Assembly: GCF_002930105.1 (NCBI RefSeq)
Contig: NZ_PJRN01000002.1
Span: 62,001 to 126,000 of the forward strand
DNA from: Billgrantia saliphila
Lineage (GTDB): Bacteria; Pseudomonadota; Gammaproteobacteria; Pseudomonadales; Halomonadaceae
Reading direction: 5' to 3'
Length of the DNA: 64,000 nt
Under the pieces are notes generated by a model. It did not search any database, was not told where the DNA came from, and was given only the letters and a program-made list of their open reading frames with translations. Position 1 is the first letter of the stretch. Each line of letters starts with the position of its first letter. Made by a program: the position numbers and the translations under genes. Positions 15,855-25,196 of this stretch are shown piece after piece.

Positions 15855-17783
15855 ATGACCCCCACTCCCCGAAACCATTCGACCGCCAGTCGAGTCACGG
15901 AGCTGACCACGTTCCTGTTCGGCATGGCGCTGTTGGTGGTGATTCTCAGCGAGTTGCCCTCGGAAGTGTTCTCGCCGGAGTCGGAGAGTTTCATCTTCGT
16001 CATTGGCGGGATCGCCATCTGGCGCTACTCCTGGTGGGCCATCCAGGCCGTGCGTTCGGTCTGGTACAACCGGGTCGTCTTTCCCAAGCTGCGGGCCGAA
16101 GCGGATGCCGTCGGTGAGCTGGAGCGGCCACCGGAGCTGTTCGTGCTCTGCACCTCGTTTCGTATCGAGGCGCAGGTGAACTTCCAAGTCTACGATGCGC
16201 TGATCCGCGAGGCTCGCGACTACGGTGTGCCGACGACGATCTTCGCCTCGGTATCGGACCGCACCGACGTCGACGTCATCACTCACGTGATGGACGACCA
16301 TGACTGGCCGTCCAACGTCGAGGTGCGCTACATGTTCCAGAAGGGGGACGGTAAGCGTTCGGCCATGGCTGAAGTGCTGCGTGCGATCTCCCGGCGCCTA
16401 CCGGCGCCGGGGTCGCTGCTGATCTCGATGGACGGCGACATTCGTCTCGAGCCGGGTACGCTCTCGCGCTCGCTCTCCTTCTTCGTGTCGCAGGATGACC
16501 TGGGCGCGCTGACCACCAACAACCAGGCCGTCGTCACCGGCAACGACGCCACCCGTGAGTGGTACGACCTGCGCTATGCCCAGCGCCACCTGATGATGAG
16601 TTCGATGTCGCTGTCCCGGCGACTGCTGGTGCTGACCGGTCGCTATAGCGTATTCCGCGCCGATCTGGCGACCCAGCCGGACTTCATCGAACTGATCGAG
16701 AGCGACCATGTCCACCACTGGCGATTCGGCAACTTCAAGTTCCTCTCCGGCGATGACAAGTCGTCCTGGTTCTGGCTGCTGAAGAATGGCTGGCGCATGA
16801 TCTACATACCGGACGTCTTCGTGACGGGCTTCGAGGAGTTGCCCGACAGGCGCCGCTTCTTTGCCTCGACCACCGATCTGATGCGGCGCTGGTACGGCAA
16901 CATGCTGCGTACCAGCAACCGAGCGATCGCCCTGGGACCGCGCCCGATGGGCATCTTCACCTGGTGGAGCCTGATCGATCAGCGTCTCTCCATGTGGACG
17001 ACCCTCGTGGGCCCAACGGTGGTCACGCTGGTCACGCTGTTCGTGAGGCCCTCGTTCTTCTTCGCCTACGTGCTGTGGATTCTGTTCACCCGCGGCATCG
17101 CCACCTTGATCCTGGCCTGGCAGCGCGGACGCTACAGCATGCTGTGGATACCGCTGATCTACTACAACCAGGTCTGGGGCGCGATTCTCAAGACTTATGT
17201 CAGCTTCCGCTTCAATCGGCAGAAGTGGTCGCGCCAAGGCATCTCGGCGGGAGAACCCGATGACCCGGTGGCGGCGCGCCGTCAGCGTCGCATGGGGCAC
17301 GTGCTGCACGGCTTCGTCTACGGCGTGATGCTGTTCGCGTTGATGCTCGGCACTGGCGTGCTGCAGCCGCCGGACCGCGCCTCGCTGCACATCGCTCTCG
17401 ATCAGGGCTGGGAGCGCAACCACGAGCCCGAACGGCTGGATCGCTGGCTCGCTGCCCTGCTCGTCGACAACCACGGAGAGACCGTTCATCTGCCCACCGG
17501 GTACTTCCAGCTCGAAGGCTCGCTTCTCGATGCCATCGAGCAGGGCTCACTCTCCGACACCCGGCGCATCAGCGGAACGGCCGAAGCCACCACCCTCGCG
17601 GTCTCCCCCGCCGTGGCGGAGAGGCTGCTGGGGCCGGACGGCGAACCCCTCCAGGGCGACGTCCAGTGCACCACGCAGGCCAATTGCCGGATGACTCTCA
17701 ACGAACACGACCTGACTCTCGTCAACGTACGACTCAGGGTCGAACCTGTCGCCGCTGCAGAGGTGGCGACAGCGGGACCTTGA
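15855..17783 (+). CDS. Alg8-like processive glycosyltransferase (GT2) with C-terminal extension
   Basis: A 642-residue inner-membrane synthase. There are two N-terminal helices (about residues 16-34 and 46-64), then a cytoplasmic GT2 domain with DGD at 193-195, GDDKSSWFWLLKNG at 299-312 and RRWYGNMLRTSNRA at 344-356, then C-terminal helices ending near residue 503. These motifs align with Alg8 of the alginate synthase, which runs about 494 residues. The extra 139 residues after the last helix would be periplasmic; their stretch HLPTGYFQLEGSLL resembles the start of a beta-helix. With UDP-glucuronate supplied by the preceding gene, a glucuronate polymer is the likely product (inference). Confidence 0.86.
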   Translation: MTPTPRNHSTASRVTELTTFLFGMALLVVILSELPSEVFSPESESFIFVIGGIAIWRYSWWAIQAVRSVWYNRVVFPKLRAEADAVGELERPPELFVLCTSFRIEAQVNFQVYDALIREARDYGVPTTIFASVSDRTDVDVITHVMDDHDWPSNVEVRYMFQKGDGKRSAMAEVLRAISRRLPAPGSLLISMDGDIRLEPGTLSRSLSFFVSQDDLGALTTNNQAVVTGNDATREWYDLRYAQRHLMMSSMSLSRRLLVLTGRYSVFRADLATQPDFIELIESDHVHHWRFGNFKFLSGDDKSSWFWLLKNGWRMIYIPDVFVTGFEELPDRRRFFASTTDLMRRWYGNMLRTSNRAIALGPRPMGIFTWWSLIDQRLSMWTTLVGPTVVTLVTLFVRPSFFFAYVLWILFTRGIATLILAWQRGRYSMLWIPLIYYNQVWGAILKTYVSFRFNRQKWSRQGISAGEPDDPVAARRQRRMGHVLHGFVYGVMLFALMLGTGVLQPPDRASLHIALDQGWERNHEPERLDRWLAALLVDNHGETVHLPTGYFQLEGSLLDAIEQGSLSDTRRISGTAEATTLAVSPAVAERLLGPDGEPLQGDVQCTTQANCRMTLNEHDLTLVNVRLRVEPVAAAEVATAGP

Positions 17784-17802
17784 CGCAAGGAGCGACCTAC
17801 GG

Positions 17803-19368
17803 ATGGCTGATCACTTTTCCAACGATGACCCCAAGCGGCACGAGCCAACGCTCGGAGGGAACCGAGCCAGGGGAACCGAACAAGGGCACGCCGAGTCCGG
17901 CAGCCCCAATCACGACGCCACTCGCCTGAGCAAAGGTGACCGGCTGCAGCATGAACGGCGCGACGAGCGGGGCTATATCCGCGTCACGCTGCCGTTCCGT
18001 GTAGCGCTCGATGATAGGGACGAGACGACCCTCGCTGGACACGATGTCTCGCTCGGCGGCTTCTCGGCTCACAGCGAACACCATTTCGAGCCCGGCGACA
18101 AAATCTCGGCCTCGCTGCTGATGATGGCAGGCGCCACCGAGCTGATCGTGCCGCTGCGCGCCGAGTGCCTGCGCTCGACCGCCTCGGCGGCGGGCCAGGG
18201 ATACGACATCAGCTTCGAGATCGTGGAGATCGAGCCTCAGCATCGCGAGCTATTGCGTCAGATCATACGCAGTGCGCTCAGCGGCCGTTCGCCCAATATC
18301 GAAGGCTTGATGGCGGGGGAGGATCCGCAGACGCCGCGCAAGCGAAAGGCGACCAAACCGCAGCCACCCGCACGGCCGCCGAAGCCGATGGGCCGTTACA
18401 TACTGCTCTTCGTCGCCATCGGCGTGCTGGTGCTGGTGGGCGCGGCCACGGCCTACCGCAACTTCATGCTGATCGAGCCCAGCTTCGCCGCCGTCACGGC
18501 GCCGCGTATCGACATTCGCGCCCCTGGGCCGGGCCTGCTGGGTGAGCATGATCTGACCGCCGGCGACCGGGTCGAGCGCGACCAGCTCCTGACCAAAGTC
18601 GTCAACAGCGACCTGGAGTCGGACCTGATCCTTGCCGAGGCGGCGCTGGATTACAACGAGCGGTTGATCGAGAACCTGCGCGAAAATATCGAAGGCGGCG
18701 CGCAGCGAGTCAGCCTGGCCAATTCAGCGCAGCCGGCCAGCGGTGACACCATGACCTTCGAGTCGGTGTCGCCCGAGATAGCCCAGGCGCGTATCGATCA
18801 GTTCGAGACGGTGCGGGACTATGAAAGCTCCCGTATCGCCGCCCTCGAGGCGCGCATGGCGAGCAACGATATCTACAGCCCCTGCGACTGCCTGGTGGCC
18901 TGGGCCCTGAGCAGCGCCGACGGGGTCTATATCAACGAGAGCGAGCGGATCATGACCCTGATCCGAACCGATGAGGATGACGTACTGGTCGAGGCGCTGG
19001 TTCACATGAGCGACATCAGCCGCATCGAGCCCAACCAGCAGGCCTACGTGACCCTGGCCAACTCCTCCCAGCCGATCCGCGCCCGGGTCCGCAACGTCGC
19101 TCTCGACGTCGAACGCCAGCCCCGCGCCGGCTTCCCGAGCTGGGTTCGCCAACAGCAAAACGTCGCAAGCGTGCTGCTCGTGCCCGAAGACCCTCTGCCC
19201 GCCGACAGCGTCGGTCAGCCCGTGGACGTGCGCTTCACCGAGGCTCCCCTGCTCGGCGCCGCTTCGGAGCGGATCTGGCAGGGGGTACGTACCGTGATTC
19301 AATTCGGCGACGACATCTATCGCGCTGCGATTCAGGAGGATGACGATGAAAATGCCGATGAAGGCTAA
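17803..19368 (+). CDS. Alg44-like PilZ / HlyD-type co-polymerase
   Basis: A 521-residue protein with the Alg44 layout. A PilZ domain has the c-di-GMP motifs RxxxR (Arg56, Arg60 in RGYIR) and DxSxxG (Asp81, Ser83, Gly86). A basic linker and one membrane helix (about 195-220) follow, then a periplasmic HlyD-like part with a helical hairpin (about 270-350) and beta-rich lipoyl-like segments. All c-di-GMP-contacting motif residues are intact, so the synthase should be activated by c-di-GMP. AAGGAG precedes the ATG. The end of the gene overlaps the next coding region by 23 bases, suggesting coupled translation. Confidence 0.87.
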   Translation: MADHFSNDDPKRHEPTLGGNRARGTEQGHAESGSPNHDATRLSKGDRLQHERRDERGYIRVTLPFRVALDDRDETTLAGHDVSLGGFSAHSEHHFEPGDKISASLLMMAGATELIVPLRAECLRSTASAAGQGYDISFEIVEIEPQHRELLRQIIRSALSGRSPNIEGLMAGEDPQTPRKRKATKPQPPARPPKPMGRYILLFVAIGVLVLVGAATAYRNFMLIEPSFAAVTAPRIDIRAPGPGLLGEHDLTAGDRVERDQLLTKVVNSDLESDLILAEAALDYNERLIENLRENIEGGAQRVSLANSAQPASGDTMTFESVSPEIAQARIDQFETVRDYESSRIAALEARMASNDIYSPCDCLVAWALSSADGVYINESERIMTLIRTDEDDVLVEALVHMSDISRIEPNQQAYVTLANSSQPIRARVRNVALDVERQPRAGFPSWVRQQQNVASVLLVPEDPLPADSVGQPVDVRFTEAPLLGAASERIWQGVRTVIQFGDDIYRAAIQEDDDENADEG

Positions 19369-20227
19369 CGCAATCCAATCAGTACTGCTGAGCGGGGCCG
19401 CCGTCGGACTGGCGGCTCTGTCCACGACGACGCTGGCCGACGAGGCAGAGGATGCGGTCGTTGCCATTCCGCAAGAGGAAGCCTGCTCGCAGCGTTATAC
19501 GCTGGCCGAATCGCCGCGTCCGCGGCAGGCCGCCAACGGCCATGCGGCGGTCCGCGAAGGCTTCCACACCAAGCGTCACTGGGGCACCGAGGAGAACGTC
19601 GAACGCCTGGGTGCCGAGCACACCGAGATCGACGAACCCGGGCTACGCGTGCACTACCCCGCCGGCACTTCCTCGCCCGGCGAGGAGCCCCTTGGCGGGG
19701 CAGGCTTCTATAGCGATCCCCCCTCGCTGAAGGGGGCCGAGCAAGCGTGCCTGAGCTACATGGTGCGTTTCCCGGCGAATTTCGACTTCGTCAAGGGTGG
19801 CAAATTACCGGGGCTGTATGGCGGTGAAGCCCCGTCTGGAGGAGAGGATGTCAACGGCAAGAATGGGTTTTCCATGCGCCTGATGTGGCGCGAGGAGGGA
19901 GAGGGTGAGCTCTATCCCTATGTGGTCGGCTTCGAGGGCGAGTCGGTGGGACGCGGCTTCTGGCGTTTTCCTCTCGGCCAGTGGGTTACCGTCGAGCAGG
20001 AAGTGATACTCAACGATCCCGGCCAGGAGAATGGCATCGCCCGGCTATGGGTCGATGGGCGCCCGGTGCTGGAACAACAGAATATCGTCTATCGTACCTC
20101 GCCCTCGGTCACCATCGATGGACTGATGTTTTCCACTTTCTTCGGCGGCACCGGCGAAGGCTGGCGAACACCGCGAGACCAGTATGTGGATTTCGCTGCC
20201 TTCCGCTTCTATGTTCCCAGCACCTGA
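19346..20227 (+). CDS. Polysaccharide lyase, PL14-like (first copy)
   Basis: A 293-residue protein with a signal peptide (cleavage near residue 31). It carries the PL14 motifs KGGKLPGLYGG (150-160), FSMRLMWRE (175-183) and ELYPYVVG (188-195). Lys153, Ser176, Arg178, Tyr190 and Tyr192 correspond to catalytic or binding residues described for Chlorella virus lyase vAL-1, which cleaves glucuronate-containing polymers by beta-elimination. Three in-frame ATGs cluster at the start; 19346 has AGGAGG six bases upstream and is preferred over 19340. It would act in the periplasm to trim or clear polymer. A second copy lies at 24251. Confidence 0.82.
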   Translation: MKMPMKANAIQSVLLSGAAVGLAALSTTTLADEAEDAVVAIPQEEACSQRYTLAESPRPRQAANGHAAVREGFHTKRHWGTEENVERLGAEHTEIDEPGLRVHYPAGTSSPGEEPLGGAGFYSDPPSLKGAEQACLSYMVRFPANFDFVKGGKLPGLYGGEAPSGGEDVNGKNGFSMRLMWREEGEGELYPYVVGFEGESVGRGFWRFPLGQWVTVEQEVILNDPGQENGIARLWVDGRPVLEQQNIVYRTSPSVTIDGLMFSTFFGGTGEGWRTPRDQYVDFAAFRFYVPST

Positions 20228-20263
20228 CGATACCTCTCGAGCGCCGACGGAGTGACGCCGATC

Positions 20264-21511
20264 ATGCCCCTTGCCCTTTTCAAAGGACGCTTTTCCCATT
20301 GCCTGGCAGGCTTCGTGACGCTGGCGCTCGTTGCGCCATGGAGCAGCGCCGACAGCACGGAGCTGCTTTCCCGCGACGAGCGGATGGAGCTGGACCTGTC
20401 CGAGTACAGGGTCACCGACCCCGATGCCAGCTATTTCGATGTCGAGGCGCGCATGGAATTGCTGCGTGAAACCGACAATGCCGTTCTTCTTCAGGAAATT
20501 GACGAGCGCACGCTGGGGCCCAGTTGCCAGCAGCTACTCAATCAGGAGCCGCTCACCACCCGCGGCGCAATCCCCGGCTACTACCCCAGTCCCGAGGAGT
20601 GGGAACTCGCCAGTGAACCGCTGTTCGCCTTCGAGGATAGCGTCTCGGGGCTTGCCGGCGCCTTCGTCGCCAGCGGCGACGTGTTCTATGCCGAGTGCCT
20701 GGTGCGATACCTGCATCGCTGGGCCGAGGCCAAGGCGTTGACCACCTTCGTATTCGATTCGAACGATCCCCAAGCCTGGTTCGCTTCGGAATCGATGCTG
20801 TTCGCCGCGGCCATGGCCTACTCCATCGTGCGTCCCTATATCGATGGCATGGAGGGAGAGCGCAAGGAGATCGAGCAGTGGATGCATGGGCTCGCCCTGC
20901 AGCACTCGGCGTTCCCGGGCCAGCCCGAGGAGAGCTGTTGCAACAACCACTTCTATCGCCGAGCGCTCTACGCCAGCATGATCGGCGTGCTCGTCGAGGA
21001 CGACGAGCTGTTTCGCTTCGGTGTCAGCGCGATCTATTCCGCGCTGCACGACATGACCGAAGAGGGAGCCCTGCCGCTCGAGGTAAGCCGTGGTCGCCGC
21101 GCAACGCACTACCAGAACTATGCGCTCATTTACCTGATCACCAATATGCAGATCATCCATCGCCAGGGCTATGACATCTTCGACTTGGAGTACCAGGGCA
21201 ATACGATCCACGACGGGGTCGATTTCCTCTTCGAGATCCTCGACAACCCGGCCGCTCTTGGCGACTACGCCCCGCTCGAGCAATACACGGGCTTTCTCAA
21301 GGATCCGCAGTACTTTACCTGGATGGACATCTACCTCTCGCACTTCGATCACCCGCGTGTGAGTGATTTCGTGAAACGCGTGCGGCCCCTGTACAACCGC
21401 AGCGCGGGAGGATTCATCACACTGTACTTCATGGATCCCGATGCTCAGGAGCACGTCTATCTGGATGAGGAACGCCGACGCAGCGAGGCCTTCCGCGGCC
21501 TGGGCGAGTGA
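20264..21511 (+). CDS. AlgL-like (PL5-related) lyase, first copy
   Basis: A 415-residue secreted protein (signal peptide to about residue 29) with an alpha-helical alginate-lyase fold. ECLVRYLHRWAEAKAL and NNHFYR (Asn227, Asn228, His229) match AlgL. Arg279 and Tyr286 keep the seven-residue spacing of the AlgL catalytic Arg and Tyr. The Trp that follows NNHSY in AlgL is Arg232 here, so substrate choice is probably changed. It would clear polymer in the periplasm, as AlgL does for alginate. ATG 20264 is chosen; GTG at 20252 is possible. A second copy lies at 25197. Confidence 0.84.
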   Translation: MPLALFKGRFSHCLAGFVTLALVAPWSSADSTELLSRDERMELDLSEYRVTDPDASYFDVEARMELLRETDNAVLLQEIDERTLGPSCQQLLNQEPLTTRGAIPGYYPSPEEWELASEPLFAFEDSVSGLAGAFVASGDVFYAECLVRYLHRWAEAKALTTFVFDSNDPQAWFASESMLFAAAMAYSIVRPYIDGMEGERKEIEQWMHGLALQHSAFPGQPEESCCNNHFYRRALYASMIGVLVEDDELFRFGVSAIYSALHDMTEEGALPLEVSRGRRATHYQNYALIYLITNMQIIHRQGYDIFDLEYQGNTIHDGVDFLFEILDNPAALGDYAPLEQYTGFLKDPQYFTWMDIYLSHFDHPRVSDFVKRVRPLYNRSAGGFITLYFMDPDAQEHVYLDEERRRSEAFRGLGE

Positions 21512-21547
21512 GAGTTGACACACCACGACATAGCTAGAGGGGAACAC

Positions 21548-24187
21548 ATGGAAAGGACGACGAATTGGACTCGACCCACCCCAACGCTGCGGCCAGCCGC
21601 AGCGTTAGTTCTGGCTGCCTGGCTCTCCGGCTGTGCCGCGACCGGTGGACCCTCCTCTGGCGACCACGCCCCGCCCGTCCCGGCGGAGTATGCAGCCTGG
21701 TTCGGTGGCGTGGTCGAGGCCCGCATCGACGGGAATGATTGGGACGCCATCAATTACAGTCGAACGCTAATCGAGCAAGGCCGACACGAGGAAGCGATCG
21801 ATCGCCTCGAGGCGCTCATGACGCGCAACATACCGCCCGCGTTCTACGAGATGGGCAAGCTTTACGAGCGCGGCGAAGTGGTAGAGGAGGATCCTGCCAA
21901 AGCCGCTCAGTATTATGGAAAAGCGCTGGAGCGGCCCTCTTCGGTTCGCGGCAACGTTTCACTGAATCTCGCCCGGCTCTATCAGGAAGGCCGAGGGGTC
22001 GAGCGCAACGACGTGCTGGCCTACCACCTGCTGCGACAGGCAGTCGACGCCAACCTCGGCCGTGATGCCGAGGTGCGCCTCGGCATGCTGCTGGCCGAAG
22101 GTGGCGAAGGCGTGGAAGCCGACCCCGAGCTTGCCAAGCACCTTCTCGAACGCGCTGCCGAACAAGGCAACGCAAAAGCCCTGCAGGCGCTGGCCGAGGC
22201 CCACTCCGCCGGCGGCTGGCTGGAGGAACAACCGGCCGAGGCCATGGATTACGCCCAGCGCTACGCAGAGGCCCTCGAGACACAGGCCAACCGGGGCGAT
22301 ACCGGGGCCATGCTCCAACTGGCCTCCCTTTACTCGGAGGATGGCCTGCTCGGCGACCAGCCGGACCAACGCATTCATTGGCTGCGCCAGGCCGCCGAAG
22401 CCGGCGATCTCGACGCTCTGGCCAGGGTCGGTCGGGAAATGGTTGCCGCCGGTGAGCATAGCCAGGGTATGGAGCTGCTTGAGGAGGCCGCCAGCCAAGG
22501 ACATGTCGACGCCATGGCCTACTACGGCGAGGCCCTGCTTTCCCCCGAAGGCGGCAGGCCGGAGCCGGTTCGCGCCGAACGTTGGCTGAGAGAAGCCATC
22601 GACAGAGGCTCGCTCGATGCTCAGGTCATCCTGGGGCGGGCCCTGGTGGAAGGCCAGGGCGGGCTCAACGACCTGCCACGAGGCATGAACCTTCTGGAAC
22701 AGGCCGCCGAGCAGGACCATCCATTGGCCCTGGCCCAACTGGGCGCCCTCTATCTCGACGACGAGCGCGTCGCCGGTCAACCCTATATTGCCGTCGATTA
22801 TCTCGAGCGCGGCCATCAGCTCGGCCATCCCTGGGCCACCCAGCAGCTCGGTGCGGCCTATCTCGAAGGGCGCGGTGTCGCGCCGGAGCCCAGCCGCGCC
22901 GAGGAATTGCTGAGCGAAGCCGCCGCACGCGGCCAGGCGGGCGCCATGCGTCTCCTGGGTGAAGCCTACCTGTCGGGCGAAGCCCTGGAGTTCCATCCCA
23001 GTCGCGGCGAGGAACTGCTGCGTCAGGCGGCCGAGGCCGGCGATACGACGGCCATGACCCAGCTCGGCGAGGCCTACCTGGAAGGACCGCTCGACGACCC
23101 GTCGCAGGGTGTCGATCTGCTGACCCAGGCGGCCCAGCAGGGCGACGCCTATGCCATGGTCGTACTGGGTCGCGCCTATCGAAAAGGCAATGGCGTCGAG
23201 CGCGATCTGGACGAAGCCACCCGCTGGCTGACTCGCGCCCAGGAGGCCGGACACGAGTCGGCCGACGACGCCCTCACCTACGTCCAGCGCGACCTGGGGG
23301 CCCAAGGCGATATCGACGCCTTGGTGTCAGCCGCAGAGGACGGACACCCGGGCGCCATGGCCGATCTTGGCCGCGCCTTTCTCGATGGACAGGGTGTCGA
23401 GCGCGATGCGGCCCGGGGCGAACGCTGGCTGGAACGCGCCCACGAGGCAGGCCATGCCGGCGCCGCAGCCAGCCTCGGAAGAATGCACATGGACCGTGGA
23501 AGCCACCAGCGCGGCATCGAATATCTGGAAGCCGCCGTGGCCAGAGGGCACGCGGGGGCTCGGGCCGACCTGGGCGAGGCCTATCTGACCGGTAATCACG
23601 TCGAGCGCGATGTGGAGCGGGGCCTGGAGCTGGTAACCGCCGCCGCCGAGGCGGGATCGCCGCACGCCGCCTTTACGCTGGCCGAACTCTACCAGGAAGG
23701 TGACGGGGTCGAGCCGGATGCCGAGCAGGCGGAACGCTGGTATCGTCAAGCCATAAGCAGCGGCGCTCGCTACGCTAAAGCCGGCCTGGGCAGGGCATTG
23801 CTCAGGGGCGAAGGTGCCGTCGCCCAGGACGTCGACGAAGGTCTTCAGCTGTTGCAGGAGGCTGCCGACCAGGGCGATCCCGGCGCTCAGGCGACCTTGG
23901 GACGCGAATACCTGCGTGGCGAGATTCTCGAGCGCGATCCTGAGAAAGGGGCGGATTATCTCTACGAATCCGCCAGCCAGGGGCACGCCAGTGCCCGTCT
24001 CGCCCTGGCCGAAGCCTATCTTTCTGCCCGTGGCCTGGAGCGGGCCAACCAGGAGCAGGCTCTGCTATGGCTGGACGAGGTTTTCGAGAGTGAAGGTCAG
24101 TTGGCCGTCGAAACCCTGCGCCAGTTGCTGACGGATGAGGCGGCAGTAGCCGCGGCGAGCGACGTAGAAGTGGCCGAGGACGAGTGA
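21548..24187 (+). CDS. AlgK-like Sel1-repeat outer-membrane lipoprotein
   Basis: An 879-residue protein with a lipoprotein signal (lipobox LSGC near residue 33). Roughly twenty Sel1/TPR-like repeats of about 36 residues follow, with recurring AAEQGN / LGEAYLEG / GVERD patterns, and an acidic tail. Alginate AlgK is a shorter lipoprotein of the same repeat type that scaffolds the periplasm and localises the porin AlgE. Position inside the operon supports the same role here, but the protein is nearly twice as long. AGAGGGG precedes the ATG. A terminator-like hairpin follows directly, before the second lyase pair. Confidence 0.83.
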   Translation: MERTTNWTRPTPTLRPAAALVLAAWLSGCAATGGPSSGDHAPPVPAEYAAWFGGVVEARIDGNDWDAINYSRTLIEQGRHEEAIDRLEALMTRNIPPAFYEMGKLYERGEVVEEDPAKAAQYYGKALERPSSVRGNVSLNLARLYQEGRGVERNDVLAYHLLRQAVDANLGRDAEVRLGMLLAEGGEGVEADPELAKHLLERAAEQGNAKALQALAEAHSAGGWLEEQPAEAMDYAQRYAEALETQANRGDTGAMLQLASLYSEDGLLGDQPDQRIHWLRQAAEAGDLDALARVGREMVAAGEHSQGMELLEEAASQGHVDAMAYYGEALLSPEGGRPEPVRAERWLREAIDRGSLDAQVILGRALVEGQGGLNDLPRGMNLLEQAAEQDHPLALAQLGALYLDDERVAGQPYIAVDYLERGHQLGHPWATQQLGAAYLEGRGVAPEPSRAEELLSEAAARGQAGAMRLLGEAYLSGEALEFHPSRGEELLRQAAEAGDTTAMTQLGEAYLEGPLDDPSQGVDLLTQAAQQGDAYAMVVLGRAYRKGNGVERDLDEATRWLTRAQEAGHESADDALTYVQRDLGAQGDIDALVSAAEDGHPGAMADLGRAFLDGQGVERDAARGERWLERAHEAGHAGAAASLGRMHMDRGSHQRGIEYLEAAVARGHAGARADLGEAYLTGNHVERDVERGLELVTAAAEAGSPHAAFTLAELYQEGDGVEPDAEQAERWYRQAISSGARYAKAGLGRALLRGEGAVAQDVDEGLQLLQEAADQGDPGAQATLGREYLRGEILERDPEKGADYLYESASQGHASARLALAEAYLSARGLERANQEQALLWLDEVFESEGQLAVETLRQLLTDEAAVAAASDVEVAEDE

Positions 24188-24193
24188 GGCCAC

Positions 24194-24226
24194 GACCTGG
24201 CCCGTAAACGGGCCAGGTCATTTCTT
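24194..24226 (+). terminator. Intra-cluster terminator after the AlgK-like gene
   Basis: A perfect 11-bp stem GACCTGGCCCG / CGGGCCAGGTC with a TAAA loop is followed by ATTTCTT. It lies between the AlgK-like gene and the second lyase pair and would reduce or uncouple expression of the downstream pair. Confidence 0.75.
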
Positions 24227-24250
24227 CTCCCATTCAGGCTGCAGGAATCG

Positions 24251-25147
24251 ATGATGACATTAGTTTTGCACGCTCGGCTGACGTTTGCCGGTGGCGTGGC
24301 ATTGGCATGCCTGAGCGGTATGCCGAGCCCTGTCAGCGCAAAGGATGACCCCAGTGCGCTCTCCACACCTCGTTTGGCTCCCTGTTCCGAGCGCTACCCC
24401 GTGGTCGCCCAGCTACGCCCTCTTCGCTGGGATCAGACGGCCAAGCAATCCATACGCGAGGATTTCACTTCGACCCGCGACTGGGGGACCGAGAATAACA
24501 CCTCGTTACTTCCCGCCATGACCAGTGGCCTGCCCGAGCCTGCCCTGCGGGTGCATTACCCTGCCGGCAGCTCTTCTCCCAGCGATGCCGATCAGGAAGG
24601 GGTCCCACGCGGAGGGGCCGGATTCTATACCGAGCACGCCGACTTGCAATACACCGACCGGGCATGTCTACACTATCTGTTACGGTTCGATACGAATTTT
24701 GACTTCGTCAAGGGAGGTAAGCTTCCCGGGCTCTATGGCGGCGAGGCGCCCAGCGGTGGCGAAAAGGTCACCGGTGAGAACGGTTTTTCCATGCGCCTGA
24801 TGTGGCGCGAGGATGGCCAGGGCGAACTCTATCCCTACGTGGTCGGCCACGAAGGGGATTCCATCGGACGCGGTGCGTGGTATTTCCCCACGGGCCGCTG
24901 GATCAGCGTTGAACAGGAACTGATCCTCAATACGCCCGGGAAGGAGGATGGGTTGGTCCGTCTATGGATCGATGGCTGGCCGATCCTCGAGCGCCGGGAT
25001 CTCGTCTACCGCACCCAGTCGGATGTGGGCATAGACGGCCTGATGTTCTCCACCTTCTTCGGCGGCACCGGCGAGAAGTGGCGAACGCCTCGCGATCAGC
25101 ATGTCGATTTCGCCGCCTTTCGCCTTCACGCACCCAAGCGAAGATAG
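24251..25147 (+). CDS. Polysaccharide lyase, PL14-like (second copy)
   Basis: A 298-residue paralogue of the protein at 19346. It has a signal peptide to about residue 30 and then the same motifs KGGKLPGLYGGEAPSGGE, FSMRLMWRE, ELYPYVVG and TFFGGTGEKWRTPRDQ. All residues assigned to PL14 catalysis are kept, so both copies should be active. The C-terminal two thirds are very similar, while the signal region and residues 30-100 have diverged. AGGA lies four bases before ATG 24251 and seven before ATG 24254, so either may be used. The gene is followed within 50 bases by the second AlgL-like gene. Confidence 0.82.
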   Translation: MMTLVLHARLTFAGGVALACLSGMPSPVSAKDDPSALSTPRLAPCSERYPVVAQLRPLRWDQTAKQSIREDFTSTRDWGTENNTSLLPAMTSGLPEPALRVHYPAGSSSPSDADQEGVPRGGAGFYTEHADLQYTDRACLHYLLRFDTNFDFVKGGKLPGLYGGEAPSGGEKVTGENGFSMRLMWREDGQGELYPYVVGHEGDSIGRGAWYFPTGRWISVEQELILNTPGKEDGLVRLWIDGWPILERRDLVYRTQSDVGIDGLMFSTFFGGTGEKWRTPRDQHVDFAAFRLHAPKRR

Positions 25148-25196
25148 CGGCTGTTCTACCAGCCGCGGCGTTATCGATGCAGGAGGCTGGTACGCT

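Noticed and set aside
21548-24187. Apparent DNA repeats across the Sel1 gene
   Set aside because: They are the expected result of protein-level Sel1 repeats, not a CRISPR or satellite array; unit length is codon-based and diverged.
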